Of a stretch of 64,000 nt of DNA, positions 51,993 to 60,622 are shown piece by piece. The position numbers and the translations under genes are program-made. The notes beneath the pieces were generated by a model. It was not told where the DNA came from. It saw only the letters and a list, made by a program, of their open reading frames with translations, and did no database searches. The stretch is from Clostridiales bacterium (GTDB taxonomy: Bacteria; Bacillota; Clostridia; Lachnospirales; Lachnospiraceae). Within the stretch, counting starts at the first letter, position 1, and every line of letters begins with the position of its first letter. Location: NCBI GenBank assembly GCA_019420275.1, contig JAHZHN010000007.1, positions 41,692 to 105,691 of the forward strand, read 5' to 3'.

Positions 51993-52036
51993 AAAATCAC
52001 CTGCCGGGAATTTTCCCATAACAGGTGATTTTTTTA
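51993..52036 (-). terminator. Terminator after the glycosylase gene
   Basis: AAAATCACCTG (51993-52003) pairs with CAGGTGATTTT (52022-52032), and GGGAA/TTCCC pairs inside. A/T tracts flank both sides, so it can work in both directions. It overlaps the last codons and stop of the 52034 gene. The remaining 51736-51992 stretch is AT-rich and otherwise empty. Confidence 0.8.
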
Positions 52037-52858
52037 TTGCTCTTTTGTTTTTTTGCCCATCAGCTCATAATAAAAAATATACTGCTGCAGAATCCCCTGA
52101 AAGCCTGGATAGTGTTCCATTGGAAAACCATTTGGATAATGTTCCCTCAGCGCCTGACTAATATGTGTATCCACAGGAAAAGCCTCCATCTGACGGAGAG
52201 CAAACAGACAAATACAGTCAGCAACCTTGCTTCCGACGCCGTAAAATTTCATTAGTTCTTCTTTTGCCTTAGGATAGGTACTTTGTTCTATCTTTTGAAG
52301 ATCCACCTCTGTATCTGCTGCCATTTTGGCCGTACGCACCACATATTTGCTGCGGTATCCTAAATTACATTCCTTCAAATCATCTTCACCCAGACCTGCC
52401 AATGCCTCTGGCTTCGGAAAAGCATAGTAGGAATATCCGGCTTTATTTTGCTTTTTTTCTCCATAGGTTTCGCATAAGTTTTCAATGCATCGACGGATTC
52501 TTTGGATATTATTCTGCTGAGAAATCAAAAAGGAAACTATCATTTCCCATAAATCCTGCCTTAAAATCCGAATACCGGATCCGAATCCTGCCGCTTCGAT
52601 CAGATATGAATCACTGCAGTCAATCCTATGTATAAACTTTTTGTAATCCGTTTCCAAGTCAAAGTATCGTTTCCAAAATTCTTCATACTCTTCTTGTGTA
52701 CAATCAAAACTTACCCGATTCCCATTTTGTCTTATTGCCAGATAGCGGTCTCCTGCAATGACCTCATATAGATTTCCTGATTTTTTCTTCATTCGGAAGC
52801 ATTGTCCAGAATCACAGATCTGTTCCAAATTAAAATGATCCACAACCTTTTCTACCAT
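52034..52858 (-). CDS. ogg: 8-oxoguanine DNA glycosylase/AP lyase-like (OGG family)
   Basis: The 274-residue helix-hairpin-helix glycosylase resembles bacterial OGG1-type enzymes that remove 8-oxoguanine. An N-terminal AlkA/OGG-like part (HFNLEQICDSGQCFRM, AGDRYLAI) is followed by the HhH core. The catalytic Lys211 is in FYGVGSKVADCICLF and Asp230 in FPVDTHI; the Lys marks a bifunctional glycosylase/lyase. The segment FLISQQNNIQRIRRCIENLC is the damage-recognition helix. The start at 52858 follows GGAG at 10 nt; an ATG at 52876 directly after the nth stop is the alternative. It is coupled to nth. Confidence 0.88.
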   Translation of the reverse strand: MVEKVVDHFNLEQICDSGQCFRMKKKSGNLYEVIAGDRYLAIRQNGNRVSFDCTQEEYEEFWKRYFDLETDYKKFIHRIDCSDSYLIEAAGFGSGIRILRQDLWEMIVSFLISQQNNIQRIRRCIENLCETYGEKKQNKAGYSYYAFPKPEALAGLGEDDLKECNLGYRSKYVVRTAKMAADTEVDLQKIEQSTYPKAKEELMKFYGVGSKVADCICLFALRQMEAFPVDTHISQALREHYPNGFPMEHYPGFQGILQQYIFYYELMGKKTKEQ

Positions 52859-52877
52859 CTTGTATTTTCTCCACATT

Positions 52878-53510
52878 TTAAATGATATGTGCGCAGATAT
52901 CATCGAGACAGCATTGATCACAATGAGGTTTTGTCCTTGCAGTACAAACATCTCTTCCATGGTAAACCAACCGATGGCAGAAATCACTTCCTTCTTCCGG
53001 CGGAATGATCTCCCACAAAGCCATCTCTACTTTTTTCGGATCTTTGATTCCATCCACCAGTCCGATGCGGTTCACCAGACGGATGCAGTGGGTATCTGTT
53101 ACGATAGCCGGCTCTCCAAACACATCACCCATAATAAGGTTGGCGCTTTTTCTTCCTACTCCTGGCAGCTTCAGCAGCGATTTAAAATCCGTAGGAATTT
53201 TGCCGTCATACTCATCCCGCAAAACTTTCATACATTTACTGATATCTCTGGCTTTGCTTTTTCCAAGACCGCAGGGACGTATGATTTCTTCAATATCCGC
53301 TGCATCTGCAGCTGCCAGAGATTCCACATCAGGGTATTTCGCATATAAATCTTTCACTACCACATTCACTCTGGCATCCGTACACTGCGCTGCCAGCCTT
53401 ACACTCACAAGTAGTTTCCATGCTTCGTTGTAATCTAAAGTACATCCTGCATCCGGATATTCATTCTTTAACCGGGCAATGACCTCCAATGCCAATTCTT
53501 CTTTTGTCAT
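52878..53510 (-). CDS. nth: Endonuclease III
   Basis: This DNA glycosylase/AP lyase removes oxidised pyrimidines. The 210-residue protein has the HhH motif LPGVGRKSANLIMGDVF with catalytic Lys121, Asp139 in VTDTHCIRL, and the [4Fe-4S] ligands in CTARTKPHCDQCCLDDIC. The start at 53510 is preceded by GGAGG; a longer frame to 53585 adds unrelated sequence. Paired with ogg downstream, it forms a two-gene base-excision-repair unit for oxidative damage. Confidence 0.95.
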   Translation of the reverse strand: MTKEELALEVIARLKNEYPDAGCTLDYNEAWKLLVSVRLAAQCTDARVNVVVKDLYAKYPDVESLAAADAADIEEIIRPCGLGKSKARDISKCMKVLRDEYDGKIPTDFKSLLKLPGVGRKSANLIMGDVFGEPAIVTDTHCIRLVNRIGLVDGIKDPKKVEMALWEIIPPEEGSDFCHRLVYHGRDVCTARTKPHCDQCCLDDICAHII

Positions 53511-53620
53511 AACTCCCTCCATCATCTTTTCTTTCAACTTAGTATAGCATTGCAAAAAATATAATTCAATCCAGACGATTGCCATAAGTTTTTCATTCCA
53601 GCCACATAACAGATGCAGGC

Positions 53621-53651
53621 AAAAAAATAAGGCGGAATTAAATCCACCTTA
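53621..53651 (-). terminator. Terminator of the small membrane protein gene
   Basis: On the minus strand TAAGGTGGA and TCCGCCTTA (one U-G/G-U type pair) enclose six bases and are followed by TTTTTTT. It is 12 nt beyond the stop at 53664. Confidence 0.83.
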
Positions 53652-53663
53652 CAAAGATTATGT

Positions 53664-54008
53664 TTATTTTTGCTTTACGATTGAAACAGCTGCGAGCACT
53701 GCATTGATCAAACACCATCCTGCCCAAATATTCAGATCCGCGAAACTGCCTGCCATCGTAAAGCCTACAACTGCCCCGATTCCAAAGATTACGATCAGAG
53801 CTATATTCAAACCCCTTCCACCTTTTCTTGCGCAGATAGAAACAATTCCTCCTGCAAGAAGCAGTACAGCAACGATGAAACCTGCACTTCCTCCAGATTC
53901 TCCATTTTCAGCCAATGCATTCCCCACTCCTGCAGCACAAGACTGAAATGCAACAAATACAAACAGAACAATTGATAGAATCCCTGAAACAAGTTTCCAA
54001 GTTTTCAT
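53664..54008 (-). CDS. Small membrane protein with about four helices, unknown function
   Basis: The 114-residue protein has hydrophobic segments at about 6-28, 42-60, 68-88 and 92-110 (GILSIVLFVFVAFQSCAAGV, GFIVAVLLLAGGIVSI, IALIVIFGIGAVVGFTM, WCLINAVLAAVSIV). An uncleaved N-terminal signal-like helix contains Cys24, but not in a convincing lipobox. No motif identifies its role. It lies 87 bp downstream of the kinase gene on the same strand and may be co-transcribed with it, so a link to membrane signalling is possible but untested. Confidence 0.7.
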   Translation of the reverse strand: MKTWKLVSGILSIVLFVFVAFQSCAAGVGNALAENGESGGSAGFIVAVLLLAGGIVSICARKGGRGLNIALIVIFGIGAVVGFTMAGSFADLNIWAGWCLINAVLAAVSIVKQK

Positions 54009-54095
54009 TTATCTTTCTCCTTCCCTTTTTTCCTTATTATTGCAAAAAGAGGGCTTTGCGTGTTCCGCTGGCAGCGTACAATTTCTTTTTCTTTC

Positions 54096-55214
54096 TCAGG
54101 CCTGACCCCAGACGATCGCTTCTGTCAAAAGCAGACACACCATACCAAAAAAAATGATTCCGATCACACATACCGCTGCAATTCCCCAGCATGCCAGTCT
54201 GTTTTCTTTCCATTTTCCAAAGGATTTCTCTCTCAGTTGTGCAAAATTCCCCAGATACAATATGCTTACAAGAAAAATTACTAAAGCAAAAACTCTTTCC
54301 AGCCACAGGCGTCCCCCGGAAAGCTGCACTCCGTTGGAATCTGTAATCTCCATGCTAAGACATATAAATGCAAGGAAAGAATATCCCAAAACTGCCAGTG
54401 CCATTTTCCATGGTACTTTTGATCGAAATCCTAAAATACCATATGCTCTTTGTCCCGTCCTTTTCAGATTATTTTCCTTTTTCTGGTCATTTTTAGACAT
54501 ATAGATTTTTTCTAAGTCTTTTTCTAATTCCTTCGCTGTTTGATACCGTTCTTCCGGATCCCACCGCACACACCTGCTGATAATATCACCGATAATACCT
54601 TCTGGAATCTGCTCATCCGGATATGTTCCGGTCATCATGACATTCAAAGTAACTCCCAGAGCATAAAGATCTGATCTGACATCGGTCTGACCAAGCCCGT
54701 ACTGCTCCGGCGGCGCATACCGTTTTGTCCCTAACAGCTGAGTATCTTTTTGTTTCTCCTGGGAATATACCCTCGCAGCGTCAAAATCAATGATATATAC
54801 TGTTCCTTCCGTACTGATCATAAGATTGGACGGTTTGATGTCCCTGTGAATGACCGGCTTCTCCTGTTCATGAAGTCTTCTTAAAATCCTGCATACATCC
54901 AAAGCAATGGCAGCTGCCTCCTGGCTTTCCAGGCTGCCTTTTTGTTCCAAAAGCTTTTCCATGCTGCTTCCGTGGATATATGCTTCGATCACAAAGGCTT
55001 CCTTTCCGTTTTTAATCAGGTCATATATTTTCGGAATTCCCTGAATTTCTTTCCGTTTCAGCCTTTGGTAAACTGGCACAACTTCTGCCGGTATCTCCTT
55101 TTTTATCAAAATATCTCCTGTCGTTACTTCTTTCACCAGATGAACCTTCGGATTCTGTCCCATTTCGGTTAATTCTTCGTAACAGGATAAACGATATTCC
55201 TCTTCCAATCCCAT
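54096..55214 (-). CDS. Membrane-anchored Ser/Thr protein kinase
   Basis: The 372-residue protein has a Hanks-type kinase domain at about residues 5-255: ILIKKEIP (ATP-site Lys), HRDIKPSNLM (catalytic Asp125), DFDAAR in place of DFG (residues 143-145), GTKRYAPPEQYG (substrate loop) and SDLYALGVTLNVMMTG. The C-terminal part has three membrane helices (WKMALAVLGYSFLAFI, VFALVIFLVSILYLG, WGIAAVCVIGIIFFGM) and no PASTA repeats, so it is not a PrkC-type wall sensor. The start at 55214 has GGAGG 8 nt upstream and a TATAAT at 55246-55251. The HTH gene is divergent and shares this promoter region. Confidence 0.88.
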   Translation of the reverse strand: MGLEEEYRLSCYEELTEMGQNPKVHLVKEVTTGDILIKKEIPAEVVPVYQRLKRKEIQGIPKIYDLIKNGKEAFVIEAYIHGSSMEKLLEQKGSLESQEAAAIALDVCRILRRLHEQEKPVIHRDIKPSNLMISTEGTVYIIDFDAARVYSQEKQKDTQLLGTKRYAPPEQYGLGQTDVRSDLYALGVTLNVMMTGTYPDEQIPEGIIGDIISRCVRWDPEERYQTAKELEKDLEKIYMSKNDQKKENNLKRTGQRAYGILGFRSKVPWKMALAVLGYSFLAFICLSMEITDSNGVQLSGGRLWLERVFALVIFLVSILYLGNFAQLREKSFGKWKENRLACWGIAAVCVIGIIFFGMVCLLLTEAIVWGQA

Positions 55215-55290
55215 ATTTCTTTCCTCCATTTTTCTGGCACGATTTATTATATCATGGTATGATAGGAAAAAAAATACGAGAGGATCTGCT

Positions 55291-55743
55291 ATGAATCGTC
55301 AGTCTACTGAAGAATTAAATGAAACTTTAAAATCCACTTCCTGCAGCAATTTTTCCGATTACCTGAAACAGCTTCAGACTGCACCCAGCCTGCAGGACTA
55401 TTTTTCCATTTATATGGCGCAAAATGAACTTACCGCCGCTCAGATCATAAAAAACAGCGGCGTTTCCAAAAGCTATGCCCATGAAATCTTAAATGGCAGG
55501 AAAATACATCCCTCCAGAGATCATCTTCTGGCTCTGTGTCTGGGAGCCCGCATGGATCTGAATACAACCCAGCATGCTCTGCGGATCGCACAGCAGGGAG
55601 AACTCTATGCCAAAGTTCCAAGAGACGCGGCGATTATGATGCATATTAACCGCAAAGTCTGGAATCTGATAGAAATTAATCTGTTTCTGGAAGATCACGG
55701 TCTGAAGACCATAGGAAAATCTCCATCATCCGGAGAAGAATAA
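55291..55743 (+). CDS. HTH (XRE/lambda-repressor-like) DNA-binding protein
   Basis: The 150-residue plus-strand protein has an XRE-like helix-turn-helix at about residues 45-90: ELTAAQIIKNSGVSKSYAHE, then ILNGRKIHPSRDHLLALCLG. The first 40 and last 50 residues are helical without a known domain. A -10-like TATGAT (55257-55262) and AGAGGA precede the ATG. It is divergent from the Ser/Thr kinase with only 76 bp between the starts, an arrangement suggesting common regulation or phosphorylation of the regulator by the kinase. This is the only complete plus-strand gene in the window. Confidence 0.83.
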   Translation: MNRQSTEELNETLKSTSCSNFSDYLKQLQTAPSLQDYFSIYMAQNELTAAQIIKNSGVSKSYAHEILNGRKIHPSRDHLLALCLGARMDLNTTQHALRIAQQGELYAKVPRDAAIMMHINRKVWNLIEINLFLEDHGLKTIGKSPSSGEE

Positions 55744-55814
55744 TCTGGAATGATTCCATTTTTTACAATCTTTCCTAATATTCCATCCTTATAATGAGCC
55801 GCAGCAAAGAACAA

Positions 55815-55850
55815 AGGCGTCCTGGATATCTGTCCTGGACGCCTCTTTTT
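55815..55850 (+). terminator. Intrinsic terminator of the HTH gene
   Basis: AGGCGTCC (55815-55822) pairs with GGACGCCT (55837-55844), with GG/CC continuing inside, and is followed by CTTTTTATT. Confidence 0.88.
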
Positions 55851-55894
55851 ATTAGAAAACAACCTGATTTAACTTATGAAATGGAGGAATGATT

Positions 55895-55936
55895 ATGAAT
55901 AAAAAATACGGATACATTGATATCTTTTTGCTGTGA
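55895..55936 (+). pseudogene. Truncated 5' end of an acyltransferase-like gene
   Basis: An excellent ribosome site (GGAGG 7 nt upstream) precedes an ATG that reads MNKKYGYIDIF and then stops after LL. The sequence resembles the start of membrane acyltransferase-3/VanT-type proteins, which typically begin with an IDIFR-LIAAFLV helix. The match ends exactly where the fructose cluster begins, and no continuation is found nearby. It therefore looks like a gene start left behind when the adjacent segment was inserted or the rest deleted. The family guess rests on eleven residues and is weak; the isolated strong ribosome site is certain. Confidence 0.4.
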
Positions 55937-55963
55937 CGAGACTCATCCAGCTTCTCTAACTTA

Positions 55964-56812
55964 TTATGCTTTATTCACACTTCCACATACTTTTATCTTA
56001 TTTATAACGTACTCTTTGACTTCCTTTAATCCCAATGTTCCATATTTTTTAGGGTCAATGACTTCTTCCTCTTTCAGTGCCTTTTGTACCCCTTTTGTAA
56101 ATGCGATCCTTAAATCTGTCGCATAATTAACTTTACAGATTCCTCTTTGAATACATTCCTTAACTGTCTCATCCGGTACTCCTGATGTACCATGAAGAAC
56201 AAGAGGCACAGAAACTTTTTTCTGAATACTGCTCAATCTTTTCAAATCAAGATTTGGTGTCCCTTTATAAATACCATGCGCTGTTCCAATCGCTACTGCC
56301 AAAGAATCGATTCCTGTCTTTTCCGCAAATTCAGCTGCCTGATCTGAATCCGTATAAGGATTATCATCTCCTCCTTCCAGATCATCTTCCTTTCCTCCAA
56401 CTTTTCCGAGTTCAGCTTCCACCGGAATATGTCCGGAATGACACATCTGTGCAACTTTCCTGCTAATTTCTATATTTTCTTCCATACTTCCATGGGATCC
56501 ATCAATCATAATAGAAGTATACCCCGCGCGATATGCCTGTGCTGTCAATTCAAAACTATTTCCATGATCCAAATGAAGAGCGATCGGAACAGACGCCTGT
56601 TCAGCCTCCTGTTTTACCATTGCATAATACATATTCACACCAGCATATTTCACCGTTGAAGGAGTCGTCTGAATGATTACTGGAGAATGCATAGTTTCAG
56701 CAGCTTCAACCACCGCTTTTACCATTTCCATATTTTCCACATTAAATGCCCCTACCGCATAATTTTCTCTCTGAGCTTTTAAAAGCAATTCTTTTGTTGT
56801 AACTAAAGACAT
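55964..56812 (-). CDS. Class II fructose- or tagatose-bisphosphate aldolase
   Basis: The 282-residue zinc aldolase cleaves ketose 1,6-bisphosphate into dihydroxyacetone phosphate and glyceraldehyde-3-phosphate. Motifs are YAVGAFNVENMEM, PIALHLDHGNSFE (catalytic Asp and zinc His), VEAELGKVGGKEDD, AIGTAHGIYKGTPNL (zinc His) and LVLHGTSGVPDE. Its length matches the GatY/KbaY/Fba group. Fructose specificity is inferred from fruA and fruK upstream; tagatose cannot be excluded. It is the last gene of the fructose operon and lies 19 bp after fruA. Confidence 0.88.
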   Translation of the reverse strand: MSLVTTKELLLKAQRENYAVGAFNVENMEMVKAVVEAAETMHSPVIIQTTPSTVKYAGVNMYYAMVKQEAEQASVPIALHLDHGNSFELTAQAYRAGYTSIMIDGSHGSMEENIEISRKVAQMCHSGHIPVEAELGKVGGKEDDLEGGDDNPYTDSDQAAEFAEKTGIDSLAVAIGTAHGIYKGTPNLDLKRLSSIQKKVSVPLVLHGTSGVPDETVKECIQRGICKVNYATDLRIAFTKGVQKALKEEEVIDPKKYGTLGLKEVKEYVINKIKVCGSVNKA

Positions 56813-56830
56813 TATTTTTCTTCCTCCATC

Positions 56831-58669
56831 TTATTTTTTCAATAATTCAATTACCTGCTCTTTTGATTCCGCATTTCTCAATGCGTTCCTAAACTCTTCA
56901 TGCATAACTTTGCCTGATAATTTTGCTAATGTATCCAAATGTAAATTATTATCCTTCTCCGTAACAGCTATCATGAAAATCAAATATGCTTTCTTACCAT
57001 CCTCTGAATCAAAATCAAAGCCATTTTTTGAAATACCTACAGCTACTCGGGGTTTCTCAACTGCGGAGGTTTTTGCATGAGGCATCGCAATTCCCATCCC
57101 CATTCCTGTCGTCGACATTTTTTCTCTTTCATAGATTGCATGAATAAATTTCTGCTTATTTTTAAGTGTACCATTTACATACAGCAGCTCTGCCATTTCC
57201 TGGATTACTTCATCCTTTGTTGTTCCTTTTAAATCCATTGTTACTGTTTCCGGTACAAACAAATCTTTTCCTGCGTCCTCTTTCAAACTTGCCTTGACTT
57301 CTGTCTGCTTAACCGGAGTAACCAAAACATATAATATAGCTCCCACAACAGATCCTGCCAGAATACATGCCACCCATAGCAATGGCCGATTGACTAAACC
57401 AAGAATGAGAAAACCTCCATGAGGCGCCGGAACCTCAATCTTCATCAAATATGTAAAAACAGCAGAAACTGAAGATCCGATCATAAGAACCGGAATAACT
57501 TTTAAAGGATTTTTTGCCGCGAACGGAATTGCACCTTCCGTAATATGTGTGCAGCCAAGAATATAATTTAAAAGTCCTGCCGTTCTGTCTTCTTTTGTAA
57601 AACGATTTTTAAAAAATGTTGCCGCAATGGCAATGATCAATGGAGGTGTGATACATGCTGCAGATACACCTGCCATAAAATAATAATTTCCCTGTCCAAG
57701 AAGCATCGTACCTGTCACATAGGCAGCTTTATTTACCGGACCTCCCATATCAAATGCAGACATACAGCCTATCACAATTCCAAGAAGAATCGGACTTGAT
57801 CCCTGCAGATTTTCCAAACAATTCATTAACGCATTATTTAACGCAGAACAAGGAGTTCCGATCAGTACCATTAGTGTTCCCACAATTCCTACAGAAATGA
57901 TTGGGATTAGAAAAATAGATTTTAGACCTTCCAGCTGTCTAGGCATTCTATACAGCAATTTTAAAAGAAATATCACAAAATATCCGGCCAGAAATCCTGC
58001 AATGATTCCGCCAATAAATCCAGAACCGGTTTCATAGGCAATCATTCCTCCTACAAGTCCTGCCAGCATTCCTGGTCTCCCGGATACTGACTGAGCAATG
58101 AATGCAGCCAATACCGGAACCATAAGATTCATAGAATAACCGCCCACTGTTTTCAACATTGCAGCAATCGCATTATACTGTTGTGATGTTGGATCTGCAG
58201 AATATATCCCCCAAAGGAAAGAAATTGCTGTTAACACACCTCCCGCTACTACAAGTGGCAGCATATGAGATACTCCATTCATCAAATGCTTATAGATAGT
58301 ATGTCCGATCGACTTCTCATTTTCCTCATCCTTATTTTCAGCGACACTTCCCTGCCGAATCGGAACTTTTCCTTCGATACATTTTTTTATAAGCTCATCC
58401 GCTTTATGAATCCCATCTGCTACAGGAACTTCAAGAACCGGTTTTCCATTAAAACGCTCCATATCTACATTTTTATCACACGCCACAATGATAGCATCTG
58501 CTTCCCGAATTTCCCTTTCCGTCAATTGATTTTCCACACCTGCTGCGCCGTTGGTCTCAACTTTAATTTCACATCCCTGTTGCTGAGCCGCTTTTTTTAA
58601 AGCTTCTTCAGCCATAAAAGTATGTGCGATTCCTGTAGGGCATCCTGTTACACCAAGTATTTTTTTCAT
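56831..58669 (-). CDS. fruA: PTS fructose-specific EIIBCA
   Basis: The 612-residue permease has domains in the order B-C-A. EIIB (1-100) has active Cys in GVTGCPTGIAHTFMAEEAL. EIIC (about 120-455) has about nine helices with IGHTIYKHLMNGVSHMLPLV and CMSAFDMGGPVNKAAYVTG. EIIA (about 460-612) has its phosphorylated His in TGMGMGIAMPHAKTSAVE. It imports fructose as fructose-1-phosphate. It starts 4 bp after fruK. The family also includes mannose- and 2-O-glycerate-type permeases, but the fruK neighbour fixes fructose as the best call. Confidence 0.93.
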   Translation of the reverse strand: MKKILGVTGCPTGIAHTFMAEEALKKAAQQQGCEIKVETNGAAGVENQLTEREIREADAIIVACDKNVDMERFNGKPVLEVPVADGIHKADELIKKCIEGKVPIRQGSVAENKDEENEKSIGHTIYKHLMNGVSHMLPLVVAGGVLTAISFLWGIYSADPTSQQYNAIAAMLKTVGGYSMNLMVPVLAAFIAQSVSGRPGMLAGLVGGMIAYETGSGFIGGIIAGFLAGYFVIFLLKLLYRMPRQLEGLKSIFLIPIISVGIVGTLMVLIGTPCSALNNALMNCLENLQGSSPILLGIVIGCMSAFDMGGPVNKAAYVTGTMLLGQGNYYFMAGVSAACITPPLIIAIAATFFKNRFTKEDRTAGLLNYILGCTHITEGAIPFAAKNPLKVIPVLMIGSSVSAVFTYLMKIEVPAPHGGFLILGLVNRPLLWVACILAGSVVGAILYVLVTPVKQTEVKASLKEDAGKDLFVPETVTMDLKGTTKDEVIQEMAELLYVNGTLKNKQKFIHAIYEREKMSTTGMGMGIAMPHAKTSAVEKPRVAVGISKNGFDFDSEDGKKAYLIFMIAVTEKDNNLHLDTLAKLSGKVMHEEFRNALRNAESKEQVIELLKK

Positions 58670-58673
58670 TCCT

Positions 58674-59594
58674 TTACTCCACCTTTCTGACTGTAATATT
58701 TTTTATATATTCTTCTACCTTTTTCAGGTCACCTATGGCATTGCTCTCTGCAACGTTTGCTCCTGTCGCTGCAGAAAGTTTCAAAGCATCCTGCAGTCTG
58801 TTTTTCTCAAACAGCCAGATACTCAAAAAAGCTGCAAGAGCAGAATCTCCTGCGCAGGCTGAACTTAATAGTTCTACTTGCTGTGCACTTGTAAAAAAAA
58901 CATTCCTTCCATTATAGAAATAAGAGCCATTCTCTCCCAATGTGAGCAGTATATTCCTGGCGCCTTTTTCATATAACATGTGTAAAGCATCTACTACGTC
59001 TTTCTCATCCTGTATCTCAATACCAAATATTGATTTTATTTCTTCATCGTTTGGTTTTATAAGATAGGGACCGTATGCGAGTAATTCCTTCAATTTTGAT
59101 GAGCTGCTGTCTAATATGACTTTTACTTTCTTCTCCTCACAAATTTTCATTACTTTATCATAAAAGTTTTCATCCATTCCTTTGGGAAGACTTCCACTGA
59201 CAACAAGACATGTCATATCATCTAAATTTCGGATGGATTCCAACATTTGCTGCTGCTGCTCATCTGAAACAAATGCCCCTTCATTTACAAATTTAAATTC
59301 TTTTTCTCCATCATTCAGAAAAACATTGATCCGGGTAATATCATCCACCCAGACAGGCACTACTTTTACTCCTTTCTTTTCTGCTTCTTCTGCGATATAA
59401 CGTCCGGTAAACCCTCCGAAAAATCCAAGTATCCGTGATTCAACGCCAAAATGTTTGAGCACAAAACTTACATTAATCCCTTTTCCATTTGCCGTATATA
59501 TCGGAGAAAATGTTCTATTTACAATTCCGGATTGAATTCCGTTTGATGTTATGTTTAAATCAATTGCCGGATTTGTTGTTAATGTATAAATCAT
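58674..59594 (-). CDS. fruK: 1-phosphofructokinase (PfkB family)
   Basis: The 306-residue kinase turns fructose-1-phosphate into fructose-1,6-bisphosphate. It starts with IYTLTTNPAIDLNI, contains TANGKGINVSFVLKHFGV and LVVSGSLPKGM, and has the PfkB signature around VELLSSACAGDSALAAFLS with the catalytic Asp in SACAGDSA. Tagatose-6-phosphate kinase is similar; fruA next to it favours fructose-1-phosphate. It is preceded by a good AAAGGAGG site and a hairpin (59628-59676) after rpiR. Confidence 0.91.
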   Translation of the reverse strand: MIYTLTTNPAIDLNITSNGIQSGIVNRTFSPIYTANGKGINVSFVLKHFGVESRILGFFGGFTGRYIAEEAEKKGVKVVPVWVDDITRINVFLNDGEKEFKFVNEGAFVSDEQQQQMLESIRNLDDMTCLVVSGSLPKGMDENFYDKVMKICEEKKVKVILDSSSSKLKELLAYGPYLIKPNDEEIKSIFGIEIQDEKDVVDALHMLYEKGARNILLTLGENGSYFYNGRNVFFTSAQQVELLSSACAGDSALAAFLSIWLFEKNRLQDALKLSAATGANVAESNAIGDLKKVEEYIKNITVRKVE

Positions 59595-59627
59595 TTTATT
59601 TCCTCCTTTCTAACGAGGTTATTGTAT

Positions 59628-59676
59628 AAAAAAAAGAGATGAAAATCTTTTCAGCATTTGAAAAGCATTTCACCTC
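59628..59676 (-). terminator. Hairpin between rpiR and fruK
   Basis: GAGATGAAAATCTTTTCA (59636-59653) faces TGAAAAGCATTTCACCTC (59659-59676), an imperfect 18-bp stem. Eight T residues follow on the minus strand and a second T-rich tract on the plus strand. It probably ends the rpiR transcript; TATACAAT just beyond could be the -10 region of a separate fruK promoter. Confidence 0.75.
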
Positions 59677-59690
59677 ATTTTTTATTTTCA

Positions 59691-60431
59691 TCAGCCATAT
59701 AAAGCAATATCATCGATCACTATTCGGGCAACGATCTGCAACGACAGCCTTGATGCAACCTCATATTCTTTTATGGAATCATTTACATCACGATATCCGA
59801 CAATACTGTAATCCGACAATTCCAGAAGCGGCGAGTTTTCACTGCAGCAGCAGGTTATCACTTTGGCGCCGCACGCATTCGCGTTTTCCGCAGACTGTAT
59901 TAATTCCTTAGTTCGTCCATTTAATGAGAAAATCAATAAAAGTTCGTCTGCATTTAACTGCCGACTTTTACTTCTCATGATATTCGGATCTCGTATGAAA
60001 ACAGAATTATATCCCAAAAGCTGCAGCTTTAGAGAAAATTCTTCCCCTACATATTCTGTAAGCCCTCTGGCAATCACATAAATCCTGGATGTCTGATTTA
60101 TGACTTTAATAATCTCTAAGACAGAAGTAACCGATATCTGCTCAATGACTCTCTGTGCCTCAATCAGAGATTTATTCATAACATCTGCCATATTAAAGAC
60201 GTCTTCTTCATCTGCCTGCATACTTGAACGATACCTAAGTTCATTAAAACCATTTACGCCGCATTTTCTAACCGCTCTTGAAACCGTAGAAGGAGATGAA
60301 AATGTATCGAACGCAATATCCACAATTGATAATTCCGACATTCTTTCTTCATTTTCATTGATGTATTTTACAATCTCTAATTCTGTTTTTGTCAGATTAC
60401 TGACTATACTCTTATTCAACTCAATCAGCAT
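59691..60431 (-). CDS. RpiR-family transcription regulator of the fructose operon
   Basis: The 246-residue regulator has an RpiR-type HTH (LSIVDIAFDTFSSPSTVSRA, then VRKCGVNGFNELRYRSSMQ) and a SIS domain from about residue 100 with IYVIARGLTEYVGEEFSLK and LLIFSLNGRTKELIQSAENA, the phosphosugar-binding loops. It lies upstream of fruK-fruA-fba on the same strand. Control by fructose-1-phosphate would be usual, although most fructose operons use DeoR- or LacI-type regulators, so an RpiR protein here is slightly unusual. Confidence 0.86.
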   Translation of the reverse strand: MLIELNKSIVSNLTKTELEIVKYINENEERMSELSIVDIAFDTFSSPSTVSRAVRKCGVNGFNELRYRSSMQADEEDVFNMADVMNKSLIEAQRVIEQISVTSVLEIIKVINQTSRIYVIARGLTEYVGEEFSLKLQLLGYNSVFIRDPNIMRSKSRQLNADELLLIFSLNGRTKELIQSAENANACGAKVITCCCSENSPLLELSDYSIVGYRDVNDSIKEYEVASRLSLQIVARIVIDDIALYG

Positions 60432-60569
60432 ATATTTTACTCACCTGCACTTTTCTGTTAGCATTCCTGTATTTCATCAATTTTTTTATATTGCGTAACA
60501 TTTTACATTATTATATTGCCACAATCAAGCTGCACATTTTAAATTTCCATATTTTTCTAACTATAAACA

Positions 60570-60603
60570 AAGCACCCAGCCAGGTTTCCCTGTCTGAGTG
60601 CTT
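60570..60603 (-). terminator. Terminator of ileS
   Basis: AAGCACCCAGCCAGG (60570-60584) faces CCTGTCTGAGTGCTT (60589-60603); on the minus strand one U-G pair and one mismatch occur, followed by TTGTTTATAG. It is about 20 nt after the ileS stop. The remaining 60432-60569 bases are AT-rich and probably hold the rpiR promoter. Confidence 0.75.
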
Positions 60604-60622
60604 CCATTTTTTGTTTTCTTTT

